This document shows, in pieces, positions 28,011-36,905 of a DNA stretch of 64,000 nucleotides. The notes beneath the pieces were generated by a model that was not told the DNA's origin, ran no database searches, and worked only from the letters and a program-made list of their open reading frames with translations. The position numbers and the translations under genes were made by a program. Each line of letters starts with the position of its first letter. Within the stretch, counting starts at the first letter, position 1. This DNA comes from Streptomyces asiaticus (GTDB lineage: Bacteria > Actinomycetota > Actinomycetes > Streptomycetales > Streptomycetaceae). The stretch lies in assembly GCF_018138715.1 (NCBI RefSeq), contig NZ_JAGSHX010000006.1, positions 3,038,001-3,102,000 on the forward strand. The letters are read 5' to 3'.

Positions 28011-28131
28011 ACCACGATGATAGGTACCGGCTATGGCCGTCCCGCCACAGCGTGCCCAGGACGTATGGGCCCCTCTCGGGGGAGCTCCCCCGGGGCGGGG
28101 GGCTCAGCAACCTGGGAGGGAAGCGGGGCGC

Positions 28132-28173
28132 CACCCGGCGACCGGCCTCCAGGAGGGCGGCCGCCGCCGGGTG
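28132..28173 (-). terminator. Possible terminator after the sulfotransferase gene
   Basis: CACCCGGCG and CGCCGGGTG make a 9-bp outer stem enclosing a second small hairpin (CCTCC/GGAGG). It lies 13 bp past the sulfotransferase stop codon. Confidence 0.5.
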
Positions 28174-28185
28174 ACGACGTGCGCC

Positions 28186-29229
28186 CTACTGGTGGGCGGC
28201 CAGCGCCCGCGTCCCCGGGCTACAGGACTCCAGCAGCGAGGTGAGCTCCTCCTCGGCCAGCTTGCTCGCCGCGCCCGGCCGGCCACCGTCGAGGTGGGCG
28301 ATGGACGCGTCCAGCCAGTCGCGGTGCGGTTCCACCCCGATGAACTCGGCGAGCCGGATCAGCTCCTTCTCCGGCTCCTCCAGCAGGGTCTCGTACGACA
28401 GCGCGGTGCGCTGCTCCGCCGGGACCTCGTCCAGCTTCCGCAGACCGTCGACGATCGTCTCGGACCACAGAGTGCCGAACGCGTCGATCGGGATGGGACG
28501 GTCCCACACCAGCGCCGGGTCATAGCGGTCGCTCAGCAGCGGGGCCAGGTCGGGCGGGAGCTGGGCCGCGTGCTGCGGCGTCAGATGCATCGGGGTCTCG
28601 AGACCGCAGTGGGTGGCCATCTCCCACAGCATCGGGATCATCCGGAAGCTGAAGTGGCGGCTCATCGAGACGGCACAGTCGGGGCCCTGGCGGTAGAGGT
28701 GCACAAAGCGGGCCTCGGGGAAGGCGCGGTGCATCTCGGGTACGCGGCCGATGGACAGGCCGGTGCGCTCGACGACGGCTCCGGGGTTGCCGAACCGTGC
28801 GCCGAGGGTGGCGAAGAGGGCCGTCCAGTGGTCCGCCGGACGGCGGGTGGGCCAGGTGGTGACCTCGGCCGCCAACTCGTCGAAGAGCGCGTCGGGGTCG
28901 TCGGTCAGATGGGGCAGCACCATGACGCTGATGGCCGGGATACCGGTGGTCTCCGCGTCGAACCGCCGCTTGGGCATCCGGTGGTAGAGGAACTCGGGCG
29001 GGATGGCGCCATTTTTGATCATGCTATTGGTGACCACATTGGGCCGGGACAGAAATCCCCAGAAATCCGAACCGCTCAGCGGAGTCTCGTCCAGTACCTC
29101 CGTGTCCGGAATACTGGCGAACAATTCATTGATACTGAGAACATCCGGATGAATATTGATGATCTGAGACAGAGCCGTCGAACCGCACCGACCGGTGCCG
29201 ACGACAAATGTCAACTTCTGGTTGACCAC
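28186..29229 (-). CDS. PAPS-dependent sulfotransferase
   Basis: The product has 347 residues. The N-terminus has the P-loop-like PAPS-binding motif GTGRCGSTALSQ (residues 11-18 onward), and the region after FVHLYRQGPDCAVSMSRHF matches the 3'-phosphate-binding part of the family. It would move sulfate from PAPS to a hydroxyl group. Next to a polyketide regulator, a polyketide alcohol is the likely acceptor, as in clethramycin/mediomycin-type polyenes (inference). Start: GTG with GGGAGGA 7 bases upstream; the frame continues upstream without a ribosome site. Transcribed away from the LAL regulator. Confidence 0.82.
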   Translation of the reverse strand: MVNQKLTFVVGTGRCGSTALSQIINIHPDVLSINELFASIPDTEVLDETPLSGSDFWGFLSRPNVVTNSMIKNGAIPPEFLYHRMPKRRFDAETTGIPAISVMVLPHLTDDPDALFDELAAEVTTWPTRRPADHWTALFATLGARFGNPGAVVERTGLSIGRVPEMHRAFPEARFVHLYRQGPDCAVSMSRHFSFRMIPMLWEMATHCGLETPMHLTPQHAAQLPPDLAPLLSDRYDPALVWDRPIPIDAFGTLWSETIVDGLRKLDEVPAEQRTALSYETLLEEPEKELIRLAEFIGVEPHRDWLDASIAHLDGGRPGAASKLAEEELTSLLESCSPGTRALAAHQ

Positions 29230-29804
29230 GCGCACTTCCTCCCGTTTCTCGCTCGGACAACTAGTTGCTTCCCTAGTGCCGTCCCCATAGTGGCCCATGA
29301 CACACCGCGGTCGATTCGGTGGCCGCGGCGATGCTAATGGATGCCCGGGGCGACGATGACTCCGACCATCGAACAGGGGAAACACACACAACGGGATGCG
29401 GGGGAGCGAACTCGAGGTTCAGTAGTTTCCTACACTTTTGCGCAACTTTCACAACCGACAGGGGGGTTACCTTCGGGTACCCCCCAACTACCAGCCACGG
29501 AGCAGGATCTGAGAGTCGGCTCCGGATTTCACAACTCGACCCTGGGGACGAAACCGTAATCGAACAGTTTCTCCCGTGACGAGACGGTCATCTTTTCGTA
29601 CCAACGGCACTGCTAGAGTGCGCATCCACCCCATACCCGTGATCCTGGGCTGGCATGCCCAACCGGACCGGGTGGGGCGGGGACCACGCGACATAACGCA
29701 GAGCAGCGATGCCGCCGCACAGGGTGCAGTAACGGAAGGGACAGGGGGCCCGAACAGCGGCACGGTAATTTCAACTCGGGGGACGATGCATTACCAGGTG
29801 CGCC
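29230..29804. other. Divergent promoter region, unusually AT-rich
   Basis: There is no supported gene in these 575 bases. The region separates the sulfotransferase from the LAL regulator and is AT-richer than its surroundings. It holds a perfect palindrome CAACTAGTTG (29258-29267) just upstream of the sulfotransferase and a hairpin at 29461-29485. Confidence 0.5.
29461..29485. promoter_or_regulatory. GC hairpin in the promoter region of the LAL regulator
   Basis: GGGGGGT(T)ACC-TTCG-GGTACCCCCC forms a 10-bp stem with one bulged T. It could be a protein-binding palindrome or an attenuator-like structure about 320 bp ahead of the regulator. Confidence 0.35.
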
Positions 29805-32675
29805 ATGCACGGTGATTCGCTTTCAAAACCCCTGCGCACACGGAAAATCGGGGAAGGTGTTTCGTACGTGTTGGTGGAGCGCGATCAGGAGATAGCCCGG
29901 CTCAATCGGCTCCTCTTCGAGGGCGCCCGCGAGGGAAGCCGGCTCGCCGTTATCAGCGGCGCCGTGACATCGGGAAAGACCGCACTTCTGCACACCATGA
30001 CGGATACGGCGGGCGGACGCGGCGTCCGGGTGCTGCCCGCGGTCGCCTCCGCCTCGGAGCAGAAGTTCCCCTACGCCGTGCTCGAGCAGCTCTACCAGGG
30101 CATGCCGACCCATTTGCAGCGCTCCCGGCCGCGCCCCGGCCTCGACGCGCTCCGCGACCCGAACGGCCCGGACCAGGCCGAGCTCTCGCTGCTCCAGAAC
30201 TTCCACCGCACCCTCGACGAACTGACCGACGACGCCCCCCTGTTGATCGCCATCGACGATGTCCAGTTCGCCGATCTGCCGTCGCTGCGCTGCCTGGCGT
30301 ACGGCATCCGCCGCTGCCGCTCGGAGGCGCTGTCCGTCGTGGTGAGCCGCGGGTCGCTGACCGGACCCGCCGCCACCGCCCTGGACGAGCTGCTGCACGA
30401 GCCGAAGGTGTGCCACGTCCGGCTCGCCCCGCTCACCGTCGCGGGCGTCTCCACGCTGCTGACCGAGGAGTTGGGCACCGAGGAGGCCGGGCGGCACGCC
30501 GCCGCGTACCACGAGATGACCGGCGGCAATCTGCTGCTGCTGCGCGGTCTGCTGGACGACCGGTTCTCCCGCCTCACCCGCGGCCCGCTCGACCCCGCGC
30601 CCGGCACGGACGCCCCGGTGGCCGGGGAGCTGTTCCGGCAGGCGGCGCTGTCCTGCGTCTACCGCGGCGGCCCGGCCCACCGCCGGGTGGCCCACGGGGT
30701 CGCGCTGCTGGGTGACGCCACGTCCGTTCCCCTGCTGAGCAGGCTGATCGAGGTCGAGGAGCGGCTGGTACGGCAGTCCGTCGCGCTGCTCACCGAGGTC
30801 GGGATCCTGCACGGCGGACGGTTCCGCAGCGACGCGGTGCGCACCGTGCTCCTGGACGACCTGGAGCTGCACGAGCTCGGCCCGCTGCACCACCGGGCCG
30901 CCCGGCTGCTGTACGAGGAGGGCGCCGACCCCATCGACGTGGCCCGCCATCTGCTCAGCCACGAGGCGCCCGAGCCGGTCGAGGAGTGGATCACGCAGGC
31001 GCTGTGCGACGCGGCCGTGCACGCCATCGCCGCGGACCGCAGGGAACTGGCGATGAACTGCCTCCAGATGGCCGACCGTTACACCACCGACGAGCGCGAG
31101 GCGCTTCAGCTCCAGGCCACGATGGTGCAGGCCATGTGGCCGTTCAACCCGCTGTCCCAGATGCGGCGCCTTCAGTCGCTGGCCGGTCCGGCGGGCAGCG
31201 GGCTGCTGCCCGCGCCGGAGACCATCCCGGTCGTCATCGGGCTGCTGGGTCTTGGCCGGATGGACGAGGCGGCCGCCGCGCTCGAGCAGGTCAGCCGGGC
31301 CGCCGCCGAGCACCCGGGCTCCGAGCTGGACACCGGTCTTCGCGCCATCCGGCTCGCGCTGTCCTCCACCTACCCCGACCACCCCGAACTGCGGCCCTTC
31401 CTGGACCAGGAGGAGGACGACGGCCCGTGGGACGTCCCGCTGCCGCCGGACCAGACCCCGGAGTCGCCCCATGTGACCGCGTTCCGCGCGCTGCTGACGG
31501 TACTGAGCCGCGGGGTGGACGAGCGCGCCGTACGGGCCGCGGAGCGGGTGCTGGAGACCGTGCGGCTCTCGGACCGGACGATGCTGACGGTGCACGCCGC
31601 GCTCCAGACGCTGGTGTACGCCGACCGCCACGCCACCGCCACCACCTGGTGCGACCGGCTGATCGAGGAGACCTCCGAGCGCGGTGCCAAGGCGCTGCTG
31701 GCCTACTTCTGCGTGCTGCGGGCCCAGATCGCGCTGCGCGTGGGACGGCTGCGGGACACGGTCCGGTACGCGGAGCGGGCGCTGGAGGAGCTTCCGGCGC
31801 GCGGCTGGGGCGTCACCGTCGGCATGCCGCTGGGGATGCTGATCAACGCCCACACCGCGATGGGCAACCATGACGCGGCGGCCGAACTGCTCGCCCGCCC
31901 GGTGCCGGACGAGATGTACCGCAACCGCTTCGGGCTGCACTACCTCTACGCCCGGGCCCGGCACCAGCTGGCCACCGGCCGCCAGCACGCGGCCCTCACC
32001 GACTTCCGCGCCTGCGGCGAGAAGATGGCCGACTGGGGCCTTGACTCCCACGCCACCCTGACCTGGCGGCTCGGCGCCGCCGAGACCTGGCTGACGCTGG
32101 GCGGCCAGGAGCGGGCGGCGCGGCTGGCGGAGGAGCAGCTGGAGCTGGCCGGGGAGTCCTCCTCGCGCACCCGGGGCGCCGCGCTGCGGGTCCTGGCCGC
32201 CACCCGGCCGCGACAGGAGCGCATCGCGCTGCTCCAGCAGGCGGTGGGGGTGCTCCAGGCGAGCGGCGGCTGGTACGAGATGGCGCGGGCGCTGGCGGAC
32301 CTGGCGGAGGCGCACAAGCAGCTCGGCGATCTGGACACCAGCCGGCTGATGACGCGTCGGGCCCTGCGGCTCGCGGACAGCTGCGGCGCCGACGAGCTGT
32401 CCCGCTCATTGCAGCGCACTCCGGCCCGTTCGGCCCTGTCGGAGGCGGCCCGTACCGGAGAGGATACCGCCGCCTTTTCCGAACTCTCCGATGCAGAAAG
32501 TCGAGTGGCAGCACTAGCAGCTTCCGGCTACACCAACCGCGAGATCGCCGCTAAGCTTTTCATCACGATCTCCACGGTGGAACAACACCTGACCCGTGTC
32601 TACCGGAAGATCAACATCAGCCAGCGCCGAGAACTGCCCGCGAGCCTGGATTTCGATGTCGCTTACACCGCCTGA
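29805..32675 (+). CDS. LuxR-family regulator of the LAL class, cluster activator
   Basis: The product has 956 residues. The N-terminus (VERDQEIARLNRLLFEG) leads into an ATPase with Walker A GAVTSGKT and Walker B LLIAIDDVQFAD; a long helical TPR-like middle follows, and the C-terminal 65 residues are a LuxR helix-turn-helix (ESRVAALAASGYTNREIA, then STVEQHLTRVYRKI). LAL proteins are pathway-specific activators of large PKS clusters. A later GTG at 29868 with GGGAAGG 10 bases upstream may be the true start (935 residues, beginning VLVERDQEI). No in-frame TTA codon was noticed. Confidence 0.9.
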   Translation: MHGDSLSKPLRTRKIGEGVSYVLVERDQEIARLNRLLFEGAREGSRLAVISGAVTSGKTALLHTMTDTAGGRGVRVLPAVASASEQKFPYAVLEQLYQGMPTHLQRSRPRPGLDALRDPNGPDQAELSLLQNFHRTLDELTDDAPLLIAIDDVQFADLPSLRCLAYGIRRCRSEALSVVVSRGSLTGPAATALDELLHEPKVCHVRLAPLTVAGVSTLLTEELGTEEAGRHAAAYHEMTGGNLLLLRGLLDDRFSRLTRGPLDPAPGTDAPVAGELFRQAALSCVYRGGPAHRRVAHGVALLGDATSVPLLSRLIEVEERLVRQSVALLTEVGILHGGRFRSDAVRTVLLDDLELHELGPLHHRAARLLYEEGADPIDVARHLLSHEAPEPVEEWITQALCDAAVHAIAADRRELAMNCLQMADRYTTDEREALQLQATMVQAMWPFNPLSQMRRLQSLAGPAGSGLLPAPETIPVVIGLLGLGRMDEAAAALEQVSRAAAEHPGSELDTGLRAIRLALSSTYPDHPELRPFLDQEEDDGPWDVPLPPDQTPESPHVTAFRALLTVLSRGVDERAVRAAERVLETVRLSDRTMLTVHAALQTLVYADRHATATTWCDRLIEETSERGAKALLAYFCVLRAQIALRVGRLRDTVRYAERALEELPARGWGVTVGMPLGMLINAHTAMGNHDAAAELLARPVPDEMYRNRFGLHYLYARARHQLATGRQHAALTDFRACGEKMADWGLDSHATLTWRLGAAETWLTLGGQERAARLAEEQLELAGESSSRTRGAALRVLAATRPRQERIALLQQAVGVLQASGGWYEMARALADLAEAHKQLGDLDTSRLMTRRALRLADSCGADELSRSLQRTPARSALSEAARTGEDTAAFSELSDAESRVAALAASGYTNREIAAKLFITISTVEQHLTRVYRKINISQRRELPASLDFDVAYTA

Positions 32676-32716
32676 ATCTCCCCGCGAAGCCGCTCGGCCC
32701 CAACGAGGTTGATGCC

Positions 32717-34375
32717 ATGACGTGCGCCACCGCGTCCGCCACGACGATGCTCGTGCCGGATTTCCCGTTTTCCTACGACAGATGGCTGTCCCATCCAGCA
32801 GGTCTGGGCGCCCTGCCTGCTGCGATGCACGGAACCGAGGTCGCCGTCATCGGCGGCGGGATGTCCGGACTGACCGCGGCCTATGAGCTTCTACGACTAG
32901 GGCTTTCCCCAGTTCTTTATGAAGCCGAGCAACTGGGCGGCCGGATGCGTTCCACGCCCTTCCCCGGTAATCCGGAATACAAGGCGGAGATGGGCGCCAT
33001 GCGCTTTCCCATCGCCGCCCGATCGCTGTTCCATTACATCGATCTGCTGGGCCTGTCCACTCGTCCTTTCCCTAATCCTTTGGCACCGGCCACCGCGAGC
33101 ACGCTGATCGACCTGAACGGCGGTCAGGACCGGGCGCGCACCGCCGGTGAGCTCCCGGAGGTCTACCAGGAGGTCGCCGACGCCTGGGACAAGGCGCTCC
33201 AGGAGCGGGCCGACCTGGCCACGCTGCGGGACGCCATCCAGCGGCGGGACGTCGGCACGCTGAAGACCGTATGGAACTCGCTGGTCAAGGAGTTCGACGA
33301 CCAGTCCTTCTACGGCTTCCTCGCCACCTCCTCCACCTTCCAGTCGTTCCGCCACCGGGAGATCTTCGGCCAGGTGGGCTTCGGCACCGGCGGCTGGGAC
33401 ACCGACTTCCCCAACTCGGTGCTGGAGATCCTGCGTGTCGTGGTCACCGAGGCCGACGACAACCAAGTGGGCATAGTCGGCGGCTCCTCCCAGGTGCCGA
33501 ACGGACTGTGGGAGCACCGGCCCGAGACGCTCGCACACTGGCCGCGGGGCACCTCGCTGGCCTCGCTGCACGGCGGCCGGCCCCGGCCCGCGGTCACCCG
33601 GCTGCGGCGGACCGCCGACGGCATCCGGGTGACGGACGAGAGCGGCGAGGAGCGCGAGTTCCCCGCGGTGGTCTTCAGCCCGCATGTGTGGACGCTGCTG
33701 AACCGGGTCGACTGCGATCCGACGCTGCTGTCCACTCCGCAGTGGACGGCGGTGGAGCGCACCCACTACATGGGCGCGTCCAAGCTGTTCGTCCTGGTCG
33801 ACCGGCCGTTCTGGCGGGACACCGACCCGGCGACCGGCCAGGACGCGATGAGCATGACGCTCACCGACCGGATGCCGCGCGGGGTCTATCTGTTCGACGA
33901 CGGGCCCGACCGGCCCGGGGTGATGTGCCTGTCGTACACCTGGAACGACGACTCGCTGAAGGTCGCCACGCTCTCGGCCGAGGAGCGGCTGGAGACGCTG
34001 CTGACCAAGCTGGCCGCGATCTATCCGGGTGTGGACATCCGGTCGCACATCATCGCGGGGCCGCTGACCGTCACCTGGGAGACCGAGCCCCGCTTCATGG
34101 GGGCCTTCAAGAACAATCTACCCGGCCACTACCGCTATCAGCGGCGGCTATTCACCCAGTTCATGCAGGACGGGACGGATCCGGCGCAGCAGGGGTTCTT
34201 CCTGTGCGGGGACGATGTCTCCTGGACGGCCGGTTTCGCCGAGGGCGCGGTGACCACGGCGCTGAACGCGGTGTGGGGCGTGCTCCGCCACCTCGGCGGC
34301 ACCACCCATCCGGACAACCCCGGCCCCGGTGATCTCTTCGACACCTTCGCGCCGCTGGAGCTTCCGTACGACTGA
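32717..34375 (+). CDS. Flavin amino-acid 2-monooxygenase, probable arginine type
   Basis: The product has 552 residues. It has the FAD Rossmann motif GGGMSGLTAAYELL (from residue 46), the following acidic residue YEAEQLGGRM, and a C-terminal FAD segment CGDDVSWTAGFAEGAVTTAL. It belongs to the lysine/tryptophan/arginine 2-monooxygenase group of the amine-oxidase family. Next to an acyl-CoA ligase and a stand-alone acyltransferase, it should turn L-arginine into 4-guanidinobutanamide, the first step to guanidinobutyryl starters, as known for azalomycin-type polyketides. Substrate is inferred. GAGG lies 8 bases before the ATG. Confidence 0.8.
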   Translation: MTCATASATTMLVPDFPFSYDRWLSHPAGLGALPAAMHGTEVAVIGGGMSGLTAAYELLRLGLSPVLYEAEQLGGRMRSTPFPGNPEYKAEMGAMRFPIAARSLFHYIDLLGLSTRPFPNPLAPATASTLIDLNGGQDRARTAGELPEVYQEVADAWDKALQERADLATLRDAIQRRDVGTLKTVWNSLVKEFDDQSFYGFLATSSTFQSFRHREIFGQVGFGTGGWDTDFPNSVLEILRVVVTEADDNQVGIVGGSSQVPNGLWEHRPETLAHWPRGTSLASLHGGRPRPAVTRLRRTADGIRVTDESGEEREFPAVVFSPHVWTLLNRVDCDPTLLSTPQWTAVERTHYMGASKLFVLVDRPFWRDTDPATGQDAMSMTLTDRMPRGVYLFDDGPDRPGVMCLSYTWNDDSLKVATLSAEERLETLLTKLAAIYPGVDIRSHIIAGPLTVTWETEPRFMGAFKNNLPGHYRYQRRLFTQFMQDGTDPAQQGFFLCGDDVSWTAGFAEGAVTTALNAVWGVLRHLGGTTHPDNPGPGDLFDTFAPLELPYD

Positions 34376-34395
34376 CGGCCGCGGCGTCACGCACA

Positions 34396-34426
34396 GGGGG
34401 AGCCGTCGCGCGCCGTCGGCTCCCCC
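34396..34426. terminator. Bidirectional terminator
   Basis: A perfect 10-bp stem GGGGGAGCCG/CGGCTCCCCC with an 11-base loop lies between the convergent monooxygenase and ligase genes. Confidence 0.8.
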
Positions 34427-34456
34427 CGTCATGTCTCGATCCCGGGCGAGCAGGTC

Positions 34457-35866
34457 TCAGCCCCGGGCGAGCTGCTCGAGGCGGCGCTTGTCCGGCTTGC
34501 CGTTCCGGTTGAGCGGGAAGTTCTCCAGCACTTCGACCCGGTTGGGCTGTTCGTAGACCGGGAGCACCTGGCAGAGCCGCTCCCGCCAGTGCTTGGCGTC
34601 CCGCAGCTCCTCGTCCTCCACGAAGAAGACCAGCTGCTCGTCACCGGCGCGGCGCTCGTCGGGGAGCGGCACGATCCGGGTGGAGATCTCGGCGAGTGCC
34701 GCCTTCCGCTCGATCAGCTCGGGGTAGAGCGTGTAGCCGGAGCGGTGCACCGCGAACTTCCGCCCCAGGACGAAGAGGTTGTCGTCCCCGTCGAGGTAGC
34801 CGAGGTCGCCGGTGGACTGCCAGCCGGTGGGCACGGCCTCGATGGTGCCGTCCGCGGCGAGGTGGCCCTCGAGCGCGTCCGGGGTGTCGACCTCGATCTC
34901 ACCGGCCTCGCCGGGGGCGGCCGGGTGGCCGTCCTCGTCGATGACCCGCAGCTTGATGCCGTCCATGGCCCGGCCGCAGGAGACCGGGTTCTCCAGGGTG
35001 GCGAAGGCGATGTTGCCCAGCTCGGTGCTGCCGTAGCTGTCCAGCAGCGGCAGTCCGAATTCGGCCACATAGCGCTCGGAGAGCGCCCCGTCCAGCGGCG
35101 CGGCGCCCGAGCAGAACATCCGGACGCCCGCCAACTGGGCCCGCAGCGACGGCTTCCGGCCGACCAGGTTGAGCATGGTGCGGTAGCTGGACGGGGTGGC
35201 GTCGATCACCGTGGCGCCGGTCCGTCCGGCCATCTGGACGGCCCGGTCCAGGCGCTTGTACGGGGCGATCACCAGCGAGCAGCGGGTGAGCCAGGCGATG
35301 AGCACCATGGACAGCCCGTACTGGTGGGCGAAGGGCAGCAGCGGCAGCAGCACATCGTCCGGCCGGTGCCCGACCTGGGCGGCGTTGCGCTCCAGGTTGG
35401 TGAGGAATTTACGGCCGGACTTGACGGCGCCCTTGGGTTCGCCGGTGGAGCCGGAGGTCCACATGATCAGGCCGTCGCGCCGGCCGGCCCAGGCGTCGAA
35501 GTCCAGCTCCCGGGTGGTCAGCGGGCGCCCGGCGGCCGGGGCGATCAGCTCGTAGAGGTTCACCGTACGGATGTCGTCGTGGATCGGGGCGTCGTCGTCC
35601 ACGAAGGCGATCGCGGCGCCGGTGCGCCCCGCTATCCGCCGGGTCTCGTCCGGGTGCTCCTGCTGGTCGATCAGGACGATGGAGGCTCCCACATGCATGA
35701 GCGCGAACAGCACGCTCACGTAGGCGGCGGAGTTGCCCGCCTTGAAGATGACGCGGTCGCCGTGGGTCACCCCGTGCTCGCGGATCACATCGGCGACGCG
35801 CAGCGCGTCCAGCTCGAAGTCGGCCAGGGTCTGCACCGAGTCGAGCGCGTAGATCTTCGCGGTCAT
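34457..35866 (-). CDS. AMP-dependent acyl-CoA ligase, probable starter-unit activator
   Basis: The product has 469 residues and is an adenylate-forming enzyme: TSGSTGEPKG (A3), DSYGSTELGN (A5), STGDLGYL (A7), GRKFAVHRSGYTLYP (A8 hinge) and the catalytic Lys in NRNGKPDKRRL (A10). It would activate a carboxylic acid as acyl-AMP and transfer it to CoA. The neighbouring monooxygenase and acyltransferase point to 4-guanidinobutyrate or 4-aminobutyrate as substrate (inference). No amidase that would make the free acid from the amide lies in the window. It is 57 bp downstream of the type II thioesterase homologue, on the same strand. Confidence 0.82.
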   Translation of the reverse strand: MTAKIYALDSVQTLADFELDALRVADVIREHGVTHGDRVIFKAGNSAAYVSVLFALMHVGASIVLIDQQEHPDETRRIAGRTGAAIAFVDDDAPIHDDIRTVNLYELIAPAAGRPLTTRELDFDAWAGRRDGLIMWTSGSTGEPKGAVKSGRKFLTNLERNAAQVGHRPDDVLLPLLPFAHQYGLSMVLIAWLTRCSLVIAPYKRLDRAVQMAGRTGATVIDATPSSYRTMLNLVGRKPSLRAQLAGVRMFCSGAAPLDGALSERYVAEFGLPLLDSYGSTELGNIAFATLENPVSCGRAMDGIKLRVIDEDGHPAAPGEAGEIEVDTPDALEGHLAADGTIEAVPTGWQSTGDLGYLDGDDNLFVLGRKFAVHRSGYTLYPELIERKAALAEISTRIVPLPDERRAGDEQLVFFVEDEELRDAKHWRERLCQVLPVYEQPNRVEVLENFPLNRNGKPDKRRLEQLARG

Positions 35867-35923
35867 CGAACGTACTCTTTTCCTTTTCGCTCAGGAGTAC
35901 GGGCAGCCCTGGGCGGGTCCCCC

Positions 35924-36580
35924 CTAGGCTCCCTGGTCTTCGGCGCCGGCTTCCCACTCGGCGTCGACGGGGACTTGGGAGAGCAGCTGGTCGTGCACCA
36001 GGTTGACGACCTCTCTCCGACTCGAGTCGAGGTAGTAGCGGGAACCGGGAAACACCTCGAGGTCGAATCGTCCGCTCGTCCGCCGCCGCCAGGCCCGTAC
36101 GCCGCGCAGCGGGGTCCTGGGGTCGCCCTCACCGGCGAGGGCGACGATCCGGCAGCCGAGCGCCGGGGGCCCCAGGGTCATGCCCCAGTGCGCGGTCCGG
36201 CCGGAGACGAACAGGGTCAGCAGCGGCGTCCCGGTCTCCCGTTCCAGGCGCTCGGCGACGCGGTAGGCGAGGTCGGCGCCGGCCCGGTGGCCGAAGAAGG
36301 CCAGCGGGCGGTCCATCCACTCCCCCAGCGCACCGAAAATCCGGTCCGCGAGGTCGGCGGAGTCGGTCAGCCGGTCATCGTCCTCGAGCCCGGCACACAG
36401 GGGGTACTGGATCGCCAGCACCTCCACCGTGGGCAGCAGAAGCTCGGACAGGGAGAGGTAGTACGCGGTGGAGTGGGCGGATTCCGGGAAACAGATCAGC
36501 CGGAAACTACTCGGAGTTTCGGTTTGCAATATCCGAATAAGGCCCACATCATCGGGCTTGATCTGGCTCAAGGAGTACAT
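35924..36580 (-). CDS. Type II thioesterase homologue lacking catalytic residues
   Basis: The product has 218 residues and the overall pattern of the editing thioesterases that accompany PKS/NRPS clusters. The nucleophile elbow, normally GHSMG, reads GHRAG (Arg99, codon at 36284-36286), and the catalytic His, normally in PGGHF, reads PGSRYYL (Arg181, codon at 36038-36040). The acid residue Asp153 (GEGDPRTP) is kept. The N-terminal FPHAGG oxyanion segment is FPESAH. The reading frame is intact, so this looks like a pseudoenzyme kept for binding rather than hydrolysis. The ATG has only a weak GCGGGG site. Confidence 0.8.
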   Translation of the reverse strand: MYSLSQIKPDDVGLIRILQTETPSSFRLICFPESAHSTAYYLSLSELLLPTVEVLAIQYPLCAGLEDDDRLTDSADLADRIFGALGEWMDRPLAFFGHRAGADLAYRVAERLERETGTPLLTLFVSGRTAHWGMTLGPPALGCRIVALAGEGDPRTPLRGVRAWRRRTSGRFDLEVFPGSRYYLDSSRREVVNLVHDQLLSQVPVDAEWEAGAEDQGA

Positions 36581-36905
36581 CCCCGCGATTGCACTGAGGG
36601 GCCGGGCACGAGTGCACGGTGGGGCGCGTCGACCACGCTCGTCCGAGATGCTGACTCCGTGAGGCTATGAGCCCTTCTCCTGGGCCACAACCCCTAGTAA
36701 CCGCTATTCGAGGTACGCGCTATATGCGGGTACCGCGCCCGTCCCGGCGTGGCGCGGGACACAGGTGGGCGCCCCCTAAGGCCCCCTCACCGGTGCCACT
36801 ACCCCCTAATCTGGGGGCAGTTAGGGGCCAGGAGTCAAGCTGTCGTGTTAAACATGTGCAAAGTAATGGTCTCCTCAAGCCAATTAAATCGGTGCGACGA
36901 CAGCG
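36581..36905. other. Divergent promoter region of thioesterase/ligase and ABC genes
   Basis: There is no gene in these 325 bases. The region divides the leftward thioesterase-ligase pair from the rightward ABC-acyltransferase genes and contains a cluster of CCCCTAA-type motifs (see the regulatory entry). It turns AT-rich just before the ABC start. Confidence 0.5.
36691..36827. promoter_or_regulatory. Cluster of CCCCTAR motifs, candidate activator site
   Basis: CCCCTAG at 36691, CCCCTAAG ending at 36780, CCCCTAA at 36803-36809 and its inverse TTAGGGG at 36821-36827 (11-bp gap) lie together between two divergent transcription units. A further CCCCTAGG is at 35921, before the ligase gene. An inverted repeat at a divergent promoter inside a LAL-controlled cluster is a reasonable binding site for the LAL protein (inference). 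Confidence 0.4.

Noticed and set aside
28104..28286. Small minus-strand frame across the end of the sulfotransferase gene
   Set aside because: It overlaps the sulfotransferase coding end and a hairpin, and has no recognisable content.
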